64,000 nt of DNA from Theobroma cacao (lineage: Eukaryota; Streptophyta; Magnoliopsida; Malvales; Malvaceae), in contig NC_030856.1 of NCBI RefSeq assembly GCF_000208745.1, forward strand, positions 1,409,659 through 1,473,658, in the 5' to 3' direction. Positions 9,460 through 20,420 of the stretch are shown here, in pieces (position 1 is the stretch's first letter; every line of letters begins with the position of its first letter). Below the pieces are notes generated by a model. It ran no database searches and was not told the origin of the DNA. It saw nothing but the letters and a program-made list of their open reading frames with translations. A program made the position numbers and the translations under genes.

Positions 9460-9655
9460 TACAAACATAGTAATCACCAAACTCTCATGAAAGCTTATAA
9501 CAGATCAAGATACACCAAAATTTAGATAAATATGAGGAGCATTAACTTGTTTCAACTTCTTATAAAATTCAATACATCAAGGGAATCGAAAGCTCACAAG
9601 TTATACAAATATATATGATTAATGTTCAAGGCGGAAGACCTGAGGTTAAGTACAT
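9460..9655 (-). pseudogene. CSN8 3' tail relic (last codons and 3' UTR)
   Basis: This matches 18070-18270 and 24000-24145. On the minus strand, gtcttccgccttgaacatta corresponds to the last CSN8 residues V-F-x-L-E-H and stop, followed by the shared 3' UTR (gagctttcgattcccttg). Everything before the last few codons is missing. Confidence 0.5.
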
Positions 9656-9659
9656 TAAT

Positions 9660-10200
9660 TAGACAGTTTCTGGATGTCAATCCATATCTGCTAGTGCTAA
9701 TTTTTTTTTTATCCTACTTTTCTAGATTTTGACACGTATTCAAGAGCTAGCGCCTAGCGCTGAAAGAATCTCCAATTTTTGCTTTCGTCTATGCGGTGGT
9801 TGGCATAGCAGTAGTTTTGGCTTCCTTGGACTCGACTATCCCAATCAATCGTAGTCGTTCTTGGCTTTACTCGGCGCAATTTTATTATAAACTCGCATTA
9901 CAAATAAATCTCAGACGTTGAGCCAGTTGAAATTTGTTATTATCTGATGGTTTTTACACAAGAGCTAAACCAAAAACAGTGAAAATTGATTGGACACGTT
10001 TGATGAAAAGACAAAAATATTCTTTATTTTTATTATTAATTAATACATGTCCAATTTTCTTAAAAGGAAAAAGAATTTTTTAACGAAAATTTAAATCGAT
10101 CAATTTGGATTTTCATGTATACATATTTTCTGAAAGTTACATTTTTTAACAAGAAAAAATAAATTACGTACACAACTAACATGAGAAGATATCGAATCAT
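9660..10200. other. No gene seen
   Basis: This is unique-looking A+T-rich DNA, with a piece of the B3-like promoter block near 9885-9925 and sequence near 10000-10170 that resembles the R-upstream DNA at 19500-19700 and 42780-43150. Confidence 0.35.
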
Positions 10201-10338
10201 CTATGTCGAATGAGAAGAAACAGTTAAAACCACGTCGGTTTTTCTTTCCTTCTTGATAATATTTAATCGTTTCTGCCAATAATTTTGTTTTTGGGCTACA
10301 TAAATAAATAAATGACGCCTCAAGCAGCTTCTTTTCAA

Positions 10339-12494
10339 TATTTATAGACCGTAAGAAAGCCCAAAAAGTTAGAAGAATGTAACATGGAACGTATTTCATC
10401 CTTCAGAAAGATGACAAGACAGTTTCCTATTAAATCAGAAAACAGGAAATCAATCACTCCAAACACCATAAGTACCTGTGATACTCTGTTTACTTCCTGC
10501 AAGGTTATATCCTTTCCTCCAGTAAATATTATATACCACACCAGTAGCTGACTGAATTGATGAGCCAATTAGAGAGGCCAGAGTTGCTTGTTCTGCCGCT
10601 TCTTCTGCACGGTTTTTGCTAGAGGAAACTCCTACCCCAAGCATTGCGGTTCCAGAATCTTTCATGACTGCCTTAACATCTGCAAAATCCACATTCACTA
10701 AACCAGGTATCTACAAAAAAGAAAGGAAGAAATTTCAGTAAGATACTAAGTTGAATCCAGAAAATGCTTGGTAGGAAAAATTATCATTATATGTCAATAG
10801 TCATCGCATAAGCAAAGTCATGCATGGTTAACTAGAATGTTTATATAGAATCTAAAACTTCTTGAAACAGTCCTATTTTAAGAATATGTAGCTTGGCATA
10901 TGAAAGAATCACTGACCGTGATTATATCTTAAATTCCTTGCACACCTTGGCGCAGAACATCATCAGCAAGAAGAAAAGCATCTTGCAGAGTTGTCTGCTC
11001 ATCAGCAATATCAAGCAGACGGTCATTGGGGATCACTATGAGAGTATCAACATTCTTTTGCAACTTTTCAATAGCATCCAGAGCCTGCAAATTTACAGAT
11101 ATGACAAAATTATTATAACATTAAAATGACAGAAACTTTTGCATACCTAGTTATTATCATGGTTTTAGTGCATAGCCCCATTGCTAACGTATAGACTAGA
11201 CTTTCACTATAATATCCCCATTATCTAGAGCTCATATAAGAAGTTAAATGCACATGCCTATATGGTTCTTTTCCGTCCTTCAAAGCTGAAGGGGTAGGTC
11301 ACCACACCAACAGTCAAATAACCAGCCTCTTTTGCTATCTGGGCAACAACTGGAGCAGCACCTGATCCAGTGCCTCCACCCATGCCAGCAGTTGTAAAGA
11401 CAAGATCTGAGCCCTTAAGAGCATTTGAAATGGCATCTCTGGATTCCTCTGCAGCTTGTTCCCCCAAAAGCGGATTTCCCCCAGTGCCTATATTTCAGTC
11501 AATTGATTCAAATCATTAACACAATACAAAGCCAAGTGTATAGCCATACATATAATCACAAAAAACATGATTTATCTTGATCAAAAAAGAGTGCCTGACC
11601 TAGCCCACGAGTCAAGCACTCTCCGATTTGGAGTGGATTCTCTGCAGCAGACTGTAATAGTGCTTGAGAATCCGTGTTTATCGCATAGAAATCCACACCC
11701 TAATTCCAAAACAAAGCAGCAATATCATCAATAATTGCCTCCATGAAAGCAAAACATTGTGGCAACTATCATACAATTTTACCACCAAAGTCCCCTAAAT
11801 TATCATCTCCATTATTTTCCTCTATCCAGTCTAAATTCTACACAAACAAATCCAAAGTAAAGAAGACAAAGAGAGCCAAGTTTTTAGCTCAAGTAGCACT
11901 AAGGCAAATTCACACAAAAACCAAACTTGACTAAAAAGCGCTATACACCAATCGAAAACACTAATTGCCACAATGGCACTGGGTTTATACAATGGAAAAC
12001 TTGAAATTGGCTTCAAGAAACAAAATATTTGAGTGAGAAAGAGCTTAGATTTCCCAACTTTTATCAAATGAAGATGTAGGCTAAAACCCACTAGCAAAAC
12101 CACTTCAATAGTTTACACCAAGTTTCAGAGTCCAAAAAATGGCGGGAAAAACACAAAATTCTTTCAAAAAATGACACTTATTAAGCTTGAAAGTCACAAA
12201 AGTTTCAAACTTGAAGTAAAACCCAATTGAGAAAACCTGAAAAACACCAACCTGTAAACCGCTACCAATCATCCGATTAACAGCATTGTTTCCACCTCCA
12301 CCGACACCAACCACCTTTATCTTGGCTGTCTCCATTGGAGCAAAGGAACAGCTTATCCCTCCAAAACGTTGACGCCTCAAGCAGCTTCTTTTCAAGGGCT
12401 TTTTTGAAGAAAAACATGGCCTTGAAGACAACAATGAAGAAGAAGATGTTCTCGATAGTAAGTCCTTGGGGTTTGTCACTTGAACTGTCACCAT
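10339..12494 (-). pseudogene. FtsZ1 multi-exon pseudogene, 3' truncated
   Basis: FtsZ1 is the tubulin-like GTPase of the plastid division ring. Five exons with introns are visible, in order down from 12494. Exon 1 (to about 12253) has the transit peptide, then ETAKIKVVGVGGGGNNAVNRM. Exon 2 (11700-11601) has [13 protein letters not shown]. Exon 3 (11488-11258) has [19 protein letters not shown], the tubulin signature. Exon 4 (about 11084-10920) has [14 protein letters not shown]. Exon 5 (about 10711-10475) has VNVDFADVKAVMKDSGTAM. Lesions: the Gln codon closing exon 3 is TAG (11258-11260) and its donor is GC; a TAA replaces a Ser codon after GVQGI in exon 4; one extra T after VVYNI shifts exon 5. 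The sequence stops in the next intron, where it meets an exon-1 scrap at 10316-10338, so the C-terminal exons are missing. It cannot make FtsZ1. Confidence 0.85.
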
Positions 12495-12850
12495 TTTTTA
12501 CCAAAAATATTGAAAAAAAAATGTTCTTTCTTTCAAATGAAATTCCGGGGGATTTGAATGAGAGAAGGAAATAGAGAAAACGGTTTTAGGGTTTTAGAGA
12601 GATTTCAGTAACATTTCATTTTCATCTTTGGGGAAACACACCCCCACTTGAAGATTAGATGTGGCTCTTGCTGGCGGCCCCTCAGGTTTCAGAAAGGAAG
12701 CAGTTAAAACGACGTCGGTTCCTCTATCCTTCTTGATAATTTTTACCTTTGTTTATCTTTTTTTTCCAGGGATTTTTTTTCTTTAATTTTCAGAAGTGAG
12801 TGATTTCTTCTAAATTAGAATTTAATTTTTAAAAATAGTGGTTTAGGGTT
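12495..12850 (-). other. FtsZ1 upstream region with telo-box
   Basis: This is the same 5' flank as at 1167-1520 and 24830-25040: the leader with ttagggttttagagagattt, a cggtt-rich motif, then a telo-box (gtttagggtttagggtt) near 12840. It was probably the promoter of the original FtsZ1 gene. No ORF of note. Confidence 0.5.
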
Positions 12851-12949
12851 TAGGGTTGCAAAGGCTTGCAAATATTTGAACATTTTGCCTTGCAAATGCT
12901 TTTAGTTGTTTGATTTTACATGGCAATGGTAACCAAGGTTATAACAATT

Positions 12950-13250
12950 TCGAATAAAGATTTATTCGGTAATTATTAAATCAATAATCATAACAATCAT
13001 CAAATTCTTATAAATTGATAATTAAAGAGCTCGATGTTTAACAACATGTCCTATTCAATGAATTCGTAATTAAAAACACCTAATTAACAAGTTAAAGAAC
13101 AAATTGTTCATAGTTTTATGGCAAAGTTCTTTATAAACACCTTAAAATTAAATCTTTGCCAAAATTAAAATTTAAATATATATCAATGAAGTCAGGATGT
13201 GAAAATATGGAGACACTATGCCTAAATTTTGAGCTTTTAAATCTAACGAA
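12950..13250. repeat. Dispersed repeat R, copy 4
   Basis: Shortened copy of R with attattaaatcaataatc, gttctttataaacacctt and a truncated final block (gagcttttaaatc). It runs into the lead-in of the ~95-bp repeat array. Confidence 0.6.
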
Positions 13251-13439
13251 AGATTTAAAACAAACTCGATTCTCTAATGAAATGATAAATCCGATAAATT
13301 TGAAACATATAAGGGTATATCTAATTTCATCAATAGTAGATGATAGATCAGACTTCAATCGATCTCTTTTGAGATTAATTTTAAATTCAAAATGTTTTAA
13401 ATTGAAATGTTATTATTTTTATAATAAAATATGTATAAA

Positions 13440-13870
13440 CTTTATTAAATTTTTGACGTCGTGGGCTAACGGTATATGTGGGCGAATATGCATGCAATTG
13501 CTGACCTCAAAACGTTGGGTGGCATTATTGCAATAAAGTCAAGTATGAAAGGCAAACGTTGTAGTCCATGGTAATCACGTTCGGCAATCACGTTGCAAAC
13601 TTCGGGTTTTACACCTTGGGTGGCATTATTGCAATAAAGGTCAAGAATGAAAGGCACACAATGAGTGCAATTTGCCGTTTAAATGGAGACTCTGGGTGGC
13701 ATTGTTGGAATTGAGTCGAGCATGAAAGGCAATCATTTTATGCCAAATGCAACGTCTGAAGACTCGCCACGCATAACGAAAAGCGGGAATCTTAACTTCA
13801 ACTAGCTGAAGAGTCGCCACGCATAAGGAAATGCGGGAATCTTAACTTCAACTAGCATCTTTGTATGTCC
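13440..13870. repeat. Degenerate ~95-bp direct repeats
   Basis: Second copy of the array described at 2280, with repeat units near 13515, 13618 and 13692 that share ggcattattgcaataaag. It is followed by a short 45-bp direct repeat (aaagcgggaatcttaacttc and aaatgcgggaatcttaactt). No ORF is conserved with the other arrays. Confidence 0.6.
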
Positions 13871-14105
13871 CACCACCGCAGAGTGAGGGTGGTGGTGACG
13901 GGTAGAGTCACAAAGTTTCGTATCTATGAAAAATTTTCAACCAAAAGGAAGAATGTTATGATTTGAGAATCATAAATACCATATCAATTATAAGTTAGAG
14001 TAATATTGAACATATAAAAGTTCATATCACCTTTAAGTTGTGAGATAAAATCGTAAATCCAATGAGTTATAACAAATAATACTTCATAAGAATTAATATA
14101 ATTTG

Positions 14106-14106
<1 letters not shown>

Positions 14107-14137
<31 letters not shown>

Positions 14138-14155
14138 ATATAATATATATATTGA
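14107..14155. repeat. (TA)n microsatellite
   Basis: An uninterrupted TA run followed by TAATA repeats. Similar runs occur near 3790, 16648, 35720, 36437, 42118, 42247 and 46738. Confidence 0.9.
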
Positions 14156-14159
14156 TTAT

Positions 14160-14760
14160 TCTTATAAGCCATTGGTAATGTGATAAAGCTAAGATTGGAG
14201 GGCACATATGAGGCAGAATTCTTTGAAACATGGACCTTTGTAATGGTTGCAAATTACCTGTATCATCACTCAAAACATGGTAAGCACATGATCATGCTGT
14301 TACATCTCTTGGTAATCACTGTAAAGCTGAAAGCAACCTCTTCAACTCTATCATTTTTGTCTCCCCTTCCATCCTCTCTCCAACTCTATCATTTTCCTCT
14401 CCTCTTCCAATAGAATTGGCTCTTCCATCCTCTCTCCAACTTTATCATTTTCTCTCTTCTTCCATCCTCTTCCATTAGAATTGGGTCTGACAATTTTGAC
14501 AATTAAGGATGTATGCAAAGTTTTCTTTATTATTCTCATTAATTAAAGAGGAAAAGGAGGGAAAAAAAGGGGTTTAAAGGCAAAGGGCAACCAATAAAAG
14601 AAAGTGAAGATAACGTCAAAAATGAAAGGTGTTGAGTTTTAACCTACATCGTTGCTTTGTCCTGGTTCGACATTTTCCGATGCTCTAAAACGACGACCAA
14701 AGGGTGATGATAAGTGGCGCGTTTTCTGCATTCTCCTCTTTGTCGGAGATTGCTTTCTAT
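14160..14760. other. Non-coding module, copy of 3040-3600
   Basis: Duplicated intergenic DNA with ggacctttgtaatggttgca and aaaacgacgacca. It has an added CT-rich local repeat near 14345-14475, where three units are close to ttccatcctctctccaac. No gene is seen. Confidence 0.45.
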
Positions 14761-15300
14761 CATCGTTGGCTTACGTGAACTCGCACTAAGCCAGCAGTCA
14801 ACAAATAACCATTAAAAAGAAAAATGCTTAAATATTGGGTGAGGTTCCAGATTTGGGCAGATACGTAGCCTCCGAAGAAGAACAAGTTGGCTAGTTCTTC
14901 CTCCAGGTGTAAACATCGTAATTTGATTATAAACTGAACAAATATATATAAAAATAAAAACATATGGGTTCATTTGGTACCTGAAGCTCTCTCATGTGAC
15001 CAGGGTCACTTACAATATCTGCACAGGAAACTTGGAAAATACAGAAATTTGAAGACGAGAAACAAACAAACAAAAGAAGCACTTAAGGTTCAACAAAAGG
15101 GCTTGGAACGGAAAACACAAGATGTCTTGTTTTTTGAAGAGCTGAAGTCATGTTCATGCAGCAGGAGGAACTCAACCTCTCCATCCACATAGGAACAAGC
15201 CTGCAGATAACAAAAAAAAAATCCCAAAAAAGGCATAACCTCATTCAACCACTCAGAAGATATAGCCATACAAAACAAGCAAAAAGAATTTGCATACCAC
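14760..15300 (-). other. 3' module of B3-like gene 2
   Basis: Same arrangement as at 3600-4290. On the minus strand, a GTATGC donor-like site lies near 15296 and a tctgcag acceptor-like site near 15202. The next segment could encode ACSYVDGEVEFLLLHEHDF, but the B3-like frame has already stopped, so it is more likely a 3' UTR exon. Confidence 0.4.
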
Positions 15301-15321
15301 TAACGAGAAGGCCCCGCTGGC

Positions 15322-15609
15322 TCATTTGCGTGCTTGGAGCTTGAAGCTGCCATTTTCGTCAAGGTAAAGTGTCACTATAGCACCAAGTTGATAGTGGCGA
15401 ATGAAATCTTTCCACCCTTCCCCACGAATGATACGTGAATCCCCATCAGCCTGGATTATCTCCAAGTCAAGCTCCCCATGTTCACTCTGAACTGGGAATT
15501 TACAGTTTCCTTTGGGGAGCAGATCAAGATTTCCGTCTTTGCTGGTAATTCTCAAGCCCATCTCTTTATCCTTTCGTATCTTGACAACCTTCACAACTAC
15601 CTCTGTCAT
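15322..15609 (-). CDS. Small B3-like domain protein, copy 2 (95 aa)
   Basis: Close paralogue of the gene at 4295, with all motifs in place: LDLLPKG, GELDLEIIQ, RGEGWKDFI and GAIVTLYLDENGSF. The start at 15609 (MTEVVVKVV) is chosen by homology and because a TATA box and dyad lie just upstream. The open frame itself runs to 15666. The protein keeps the Trp and Phe of the B3 core strand. Its role is presumably the same as its paralogues: a nuclear, single-domain B3-fold protein. The intact frame in a region full of broken copies argues for recent function or recent birth. Confidence 0.7.
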   Translation of the reverse strand: MTEVVVKVVKIRKDKEMGLRITSKDGNLDLLPKGNCKFPVQSEHGELDLEIIQADGDSRIIRGEGWKDFIRHYQLGAIVTLYLDENGSFKLQARK

Positions 15610-15670
15610 GGCGTAACCAGTTAAGACTTTGGCAGAAGCTTTGCATGTGACCTGTGCCACTTGCAACCCC

Positions 15671-15716
15671 TATATATGGAATGGAGTGAAAATCTACAGT
15701 AAGGTAATCTTACTGT
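15671..15716 (-). promoter_or_regulatory. TATA box and dyad of B3-like gene 2
   Basis: A TATATA block lies at 15671-15678, about 62 bp before the ATG. Behind it, at 15696-15716, is a perfect dyad: ACAGTAAG, five bases, CTTACTGT. The same dyad is perfect at 17190-17210 and partly kept near 7275, 9098, 27060, 62855 and 63725, followed each time by a conserved tract with ctcg and acaaat or atcaatt. This could be a binding site for a dimeric factor. Confidence 0.5.
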
Positions 15717-16049
15717 AAGCTTGCTCTATCAATTAATCTCAGCCATTGGCATATATATATATATAACCAACAAAAAAAGTTTTGACTGTTAAGTATTTTA
15801 ACTAGGTTGTCTGATCTGGAAGCGACGAGGTTTTTTTAGTAGAAGATATTATTAGGAAAAGCTTATACCAAGAAAGATGAGATTGGTACAGAAATAAGAC
15901 TCAAAAGTCAAGTTGCCCGGAGCACAAAGAAGGCAGCGAAAGAAATCAAGCCCAGGCTAAAATAACAGCAACAGAAAAATCAAAGCCAAGAAAAAAAAAC
16001 CCAAAAAGACAGTAGAAACAGAAGCATTAAAGACATTCTATGTGTGCCA

Positions 16050-16560
16050 ATAACTTCATCAACAGTTGATGATAGATCTGACTTCAACCAAGCTCTTTTG
16101 AGATTAATTTTAAATTTAAAATATTTTATGTTGTAATTTTTTTTAATTAAAATATTATAAATTTTATTAAATTTTTCACATCGTGGGCTAACATTCTATT
16201 CGTGCAAATATGAATGCAATTGCAGACTTTGGAAACGTTGGGTGGCATTTTTTAAATAAAGTCGAGTATGAAAGGCACACGTTGTAGTCCCATATGCAAC
16301 TAGTAATCACGTGCAAACCTCGGGTTTTGACAATTTTCGGTGGCATTATTGAAATAGTGGTAAAGTTTGAAAGGCAAACAGTGAGTGCAGTTTGCGGTTT
16401 AGACGGGAACTCCGGGTGGCATTACCGAAATAAAGTAGAGTATGAAAGGCAATCATTTTGTGCCGAATGCAACGTCATTGAGTTAAGCGAACCCCAATAC
16501 CTAACTTGAAAGGAAAAGCGGAGAACCTTATTCCACTGGTCAAGCGATTTTTGTATCAAG
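16050..16560. repeat. Degenerate ~95-bp direct repeats
   Basis: Third copy of the array, with units near 16240, 16335 and 16415. A 71-codon plus-strand ORF runs through it but is not kept in the other copies. Confidence 0.55.
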
Positions 16561-17185
16561 CATTACCATGGCAGGGTCAAGGTCGGTGGTAAGAGGTAAC
16601 GACGGCGTCACCTTTCGTTTTTTTAATTTATTATTAGTATATATATAATTTGATATATATATATATATATATAATATGATTAATTTTTTATTTACGTTTT
16701 TAATTACTTTTTCATATAAAATTTTAAATTCGTTACTGTTAACTACCTAGCCCAACCAATCTTTTCTTTTGTATACAGTTTCAGCAGTAGCTATTGCATT
16801 GCTACTAATACTGTATTGTGCACCTTGTCATGGAACTCAAACTAACATAAATGGTGCATATCGGAATAATATGCTCATTAATGAGCAGAAGAAGCCATTA
16901 ATGGCATTGTGATAAAGCTAACACTGGAGGGCACAAACCAGGCGGAATTATTCTTTGAAACCAATAGAAGGATTAGGTTTGACGATTAAGGATGCATAAA
17001 GAGGTTTTCTCTCTTTTCCTTTCATCAAAGAGGAAGGCAAAGGGCAAGCATTAAAGGCTTTTGAATAAAGGAGGAAAAAAAGGGTTTAAAAGAAGGTGAA
17101 GATCGCATCAAATTGTTGTTTTTTGTAATAATTAGCTCACGTGTGTCTTCTTACCTAAAACAAAAGGTTCCACCTTATATTTGTG
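16561..17185. other. No gene seen
   Basis: TA runs near 16640-16672, then a decayed copy of the module at 2990-3560 (ataaagctaacactggaggg, gaagaagccattaatggcat). The B3-like gene expected next to this module is absent. Confidence 0.4.
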
Positions 17186-17188
17186 TTT

Positions 17189-17345
17189 TACAGTAAGGTA
17201 ATCTTACTGTAAGCTCTCTCTATCAATTATAATATCAGCCTTTGATATATAGATATATATAGCCAACAAAAAAGCTGGACCTGACGTAAAGTTAGACTGT
17301 TAAGTATTTTAATTAGGTTAATTAACATGGACCCCAAAGTAAGCG
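17189..17345 (-). pseudogene. B3-like promoter relic with perfect dyad, gene body lost
   Basis: The promoter block of the B3-like family (perfect dyad at 17190-17210, then the ctctctctatcaattataat tract and the taattaggttaattaac run) joins directly to the module that normally lies downstream of a B3-like gene. A deletion has therefore removed the whole coding region. Confidence 0.5.
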
Positions 17346-17403
17346 GCGCACAACTTATTTGTCTACCACTTTGCTAGGGATAGAAATCTCCTTTACCCTT
17401 ATT

Positions 17404-17861
17404 GTGCCCCCATTTGGTGCACCAATGGTCAAAAGGTCTGGTAGCTAGGGAATAGAAATCCCCTGCCCTCCTCCTCTAATTAATGGTACCTCATTTGGTG
17501 CACCAATGGTAGGGGAATTTAAATTGAACACTGGATCACAGACCTGAGGTGCACAAGTGAATTCCCCCCCTCTCTTTCTCCTTCATTGCACAAGTGAAGT
17601 GCACTTTCTTGCTCGTCGAGTTAGCAATGGATCTATACTACAGTCGGGAAATGAAAATTGGCACAAATCCAATTTTTTTTTTCCAGATTTTCTTTCAGCG
17701 AAAAACTGTCGGCAGGAGATCTCTAATAGTGATATGTAACATTTTCTAGTCTATAAAAGACAGGTGGTAGAAAATTATGGATGAGGTACCATTAGAGGGC
17801 AGGGGATTTCTATTTGCTAGCCAGGAGACCTTTTGACCATTGCTGCACCAAATGGGGGCAC
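17404..17861. mobile_element. Inverted-repeat element, ~80-90 bp arms
   Basis: The left arm is 17404-17494 and the right arm 17781-17861. Read in reverse complement, the right arm matches the left with few differences: gtgcccccatttggtgca, then aatggtcaaaaggtct, tagaaatcccctgccct and taatggtacctcat. The centre (about 290 bp) has no transposase-like ORF. The palindrome at 7492 is the same pair of ends with everything between them gone. This is a non-autonomous foldback element. Confidence 0.75.
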
Positions 17862-18245
17862 TATAAAGGGAAATCAAATGTTTCCCACTCCCATGCCCCT
17901 TTTTCACTTGGGAAAGATGTTGGGATATCAAATACCCCTTTTTTTTTTCGTCTCTCTTTTCCCCTTTTTCTATTTGGCTCCTAATTCCCAAGCACTTTTC
18001 CAAGATCATTCGAATAAGGATTGCATATATACAAGAAACCAATAAGAGATGTATCGAATCATTTCCATGTCCACAATCATTAAATCTACAATCATAGTAA
18101 TCACCAAACTCTCATGAAAACTTATAACAGATCAAGATACACCAAAATTTAGATAAATATGAGAAGCATTAACTTGTTGTAACTTCTTAAAGAATTTAAT
18201 ACAACAAGGGAATCGAAAGCTCACAAGTTATACAAATATATATGA

Positions 18246-18845
18246 TTAATGCTCAAGGTGGAAGACATATTCCGTCAGGCACTGCAATTTGCCAAGGTCT
18301 AATTTCTGCCCTCTCACAATAGCCTGCTTCTTCACAGTTAGATGCAGGACTGACTGTCCAACCTTGCCGTAGTACATAATTAATTTGTGGCATCATCCTC
18401 ACTCAGTCCAAGGAATTGAGCTGCATCTTGGATGCTTATCGTTGAATAAGCAGATACATAGCAGCAGTCCAAACATCCTCTTAGTGTAAAGCTCTGAGAA
18501 AGAAGCAACAATAACTTGGTGTTTCTTGACTCCAATCAAAGCCACGAATAGCCTCATGGACACCAGCATACATAGTCCCTTGCCCACAGCTAATTCTGAC
18601 CAATTTTCCAGGCTGCAATACCAACTCCGGTTGGCTCTCCTTGATTGCTGCAGGTATTGATTTCCAAAGAAACCTTGCACTATTAATATCATCAGCGTAG
18701 ATGTGACCAAGAAGATGAATTGCGAAAGGCCATTCGTCTCGAAAAGCAACGCCCTCCGCTGCTACCTGAGGCATGAGATTGTTGCATATATATATCAGCG
18801 ATCTTGTCGAAGGATTTGGAAGCCAATGCTTCATTCAGATCAAGA
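18246..18845 (-). pseudogene. CSN8 (COP9 signalosome subunit 8) pseudogene
   Basis: CSN8 is the small PCI-domain subunit of the COP9 signalosome, which removes NEDD8 from cullins. Down from 18845 the broken translation gives NEALASKSFDKIADI, VAAEGVAFRDEWPFAIHLLG, SARFLWKSIPAAIKESQPEL, YAGVHEAIRGFDWSQE and LYTKRMFGLLL, and it ends VFHLEH-stop at 18246. A (TA) expansion, a stop after AAWKIGQN and several shifts break the frame. No intron interrupts the roughly 195-codon span, which suggests a cDNA-derived (retro) origin, although I see no poly(A) tract. A shared 3' flank of about 180 bp follows. Confidence 0.8.
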
Positions 18846-18849
18846 TATT

Positions 18850-18990
18850 ACAAGTGTTCTGTCTTTAACAAATTGTGTTCTTCGTTGAATTCGTAGCTAA
18901 AAGAACCTGATGAACAAACCAACAATATATTATTCAGAGTTCTATGACAAGTTCTTTATCAACACCTTAAAGTTCTTTACAACCTAAATT
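18850..18990. repeat. Dispersed repeat R, fragment
   Basis: A short R fragment (gttcttcgttgaattcgtag, aacaaaccaacaatatatta) abuts the CSN8 N-terminus. It most closely resembles the R copy at 46880-47340. Confidence 0.55.
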
Positions 18991-19800
18991 GGCCCAAATT
19001 TTAGTTGATTCAAAGCGGTTGAAGACCATTGTCTTTTGTTTTTTTCATGTACATAATAATGACGCTCCCATCAAATCTAACAGAAATTTAATTTGAGGAG
19101 TGAGATCTTATTTTCAATGTTATCATCATTTGCTTAAAGAAAGTATATAGATTATCAGCATGCATGGCTGTGATACTATCATCATTAAAGTTTCCTAACT
19201 GAAATGGTTGTTTGCTTTTTCAAAACACGTAGCTCATTGGGATTAGAAAGAGTCGGCCAGGCCAACCTAAGCGAGAAAAATGCCACAGCTACAGAGCTTC
19301 GCACATGCTGTTGTCTGAACTCTGAAGTGTTATAGAAAATTGGTTTTTAAAGGTAAATAATTTGATTGGTTTGATCGGTTATAATCAAAGATTAAATAGA
19401 TTAAAATTCTGATGTGGCTTGTATAAAAAATGGGTCCACCTATTTGGGAAGAAATCAATATGAGAATGATAGCAAGCCCCCATCCCCATTTTGATGAAAA
19501 GATAAAAATACATTGAAAATTGAGTGACACACGTTTGATGTGAAAACACAGATAAAGAAAGCCCAGGTGGAACCAAATCCTTCCTCTCATTTCTTACCTC
19601 ACTTTGTGTATCGATTCTTGTAAAATAAAAAAAAATATTTTTTTAAGGAAAATTAATTTTTTTGAAATAAATCGACCAATCTCGATTTTAACTTTTGAAA
19701 GTTACATTTTTCAATTAATACTGGATCCAATCATTCCATGTCGACCTCAAAAACAAGACTCAACCGTCAGGATTATATGGTTAATTAAAAATTCTTTGAT
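18991..19800. other. No gene seen; module shared with 42140-43090 and 58150-58860
   Basis: Shared landmarks are gagatcttattttcaatgtt, gggattagaaagagt and aatttgatcggttt-like runs. At the other two sites this DNA leads into R and then a PLATZ copy. Here it does not. Small minus-strand ORFs (19330-19590) are not conserved. Confidence 0.4.
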
Positions 19801-20140
19801 TTTCCATAACTACGAGACCTTTTGAGTACAAGGCTGGGAAGAGAAGTAGTTATTCCACTTATCTTTCAATAGTGAAGACAGCCAGCTAGTTTTCACGGCA
19901 TGGATCGATTCATTACGCAAGCTGAAAATTTGGCATATGGCTATCTTTATTGATGTCATATGGTCTATATATGGTTGTCACGCAATGCGATTGTCTTGTA
20001 AGATACATTATGGGATAGGATATAATTCTTTAACTTAATTAGTCAAATTTGGTATCGTACGTATGGTGGGTAAAATCAAAGTGGTCTGAGGAAAACATTC
20101 TGTCGAATACATTTGTAGATTTCCTTCTCTTGCTATATAT
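19800..20140. repeat. Copy of 5040-5400
   Basis: Shared runs include aactacgagaccttttgact (or a close variant) and tgtagatttccttctcttgt. It is non-coding in all copies. Confidence 0.5.
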
Positions 20141-20149
20141 TAGCTGTTG

Positions 20150-20420
20150 ATTCAAATTTAACATGAATGGGGCCATTGGTGGGTGTCTCGGGAAATCTGA
20201 AATTGGTGGAATTCTTCAGAACGAGTGAGGAATGGTGAAGGCGACCACCTTCTCTAACAGCTATGAGATGAGGAGATGCAGCCTTATTGATCTTTAGTGC
20301 TTCACGTGGAGCTGCTGGTTATGGTCTGAATATTGAGAGCGATCCCAACAATGTTGTGAAATGGGCAATGTAGCCTTGCTAGCGGATACTGTTGTTGTGC
20401 CTGCTGAAGCAGTCCACCAT
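20150..20420 (+). pseudogene. RNase H-like domain relic, copy 3
   Basis: The frame-broken translation gives FNMNGAIGGC, IGGILQNE, GMVKA, FSNSYEMRRC, then E-R-S-Q-Q-C-C-E-M-G after a shift; the sisters read IESDFKNAVKWAM here. It is the third copy of the RNase H debris and has the same TGA after QNE as the other two regions. Confidence 0.45.

Noticed and set aside
12335..12574. Plus-strand ORF over FtsZ1 exon 1, and its copies at 1040 and 24694
   Set aside because: It is the shadow of the FtsZ1 transit-peptide exon on the other strand. It persists only because the exon was duplicated.
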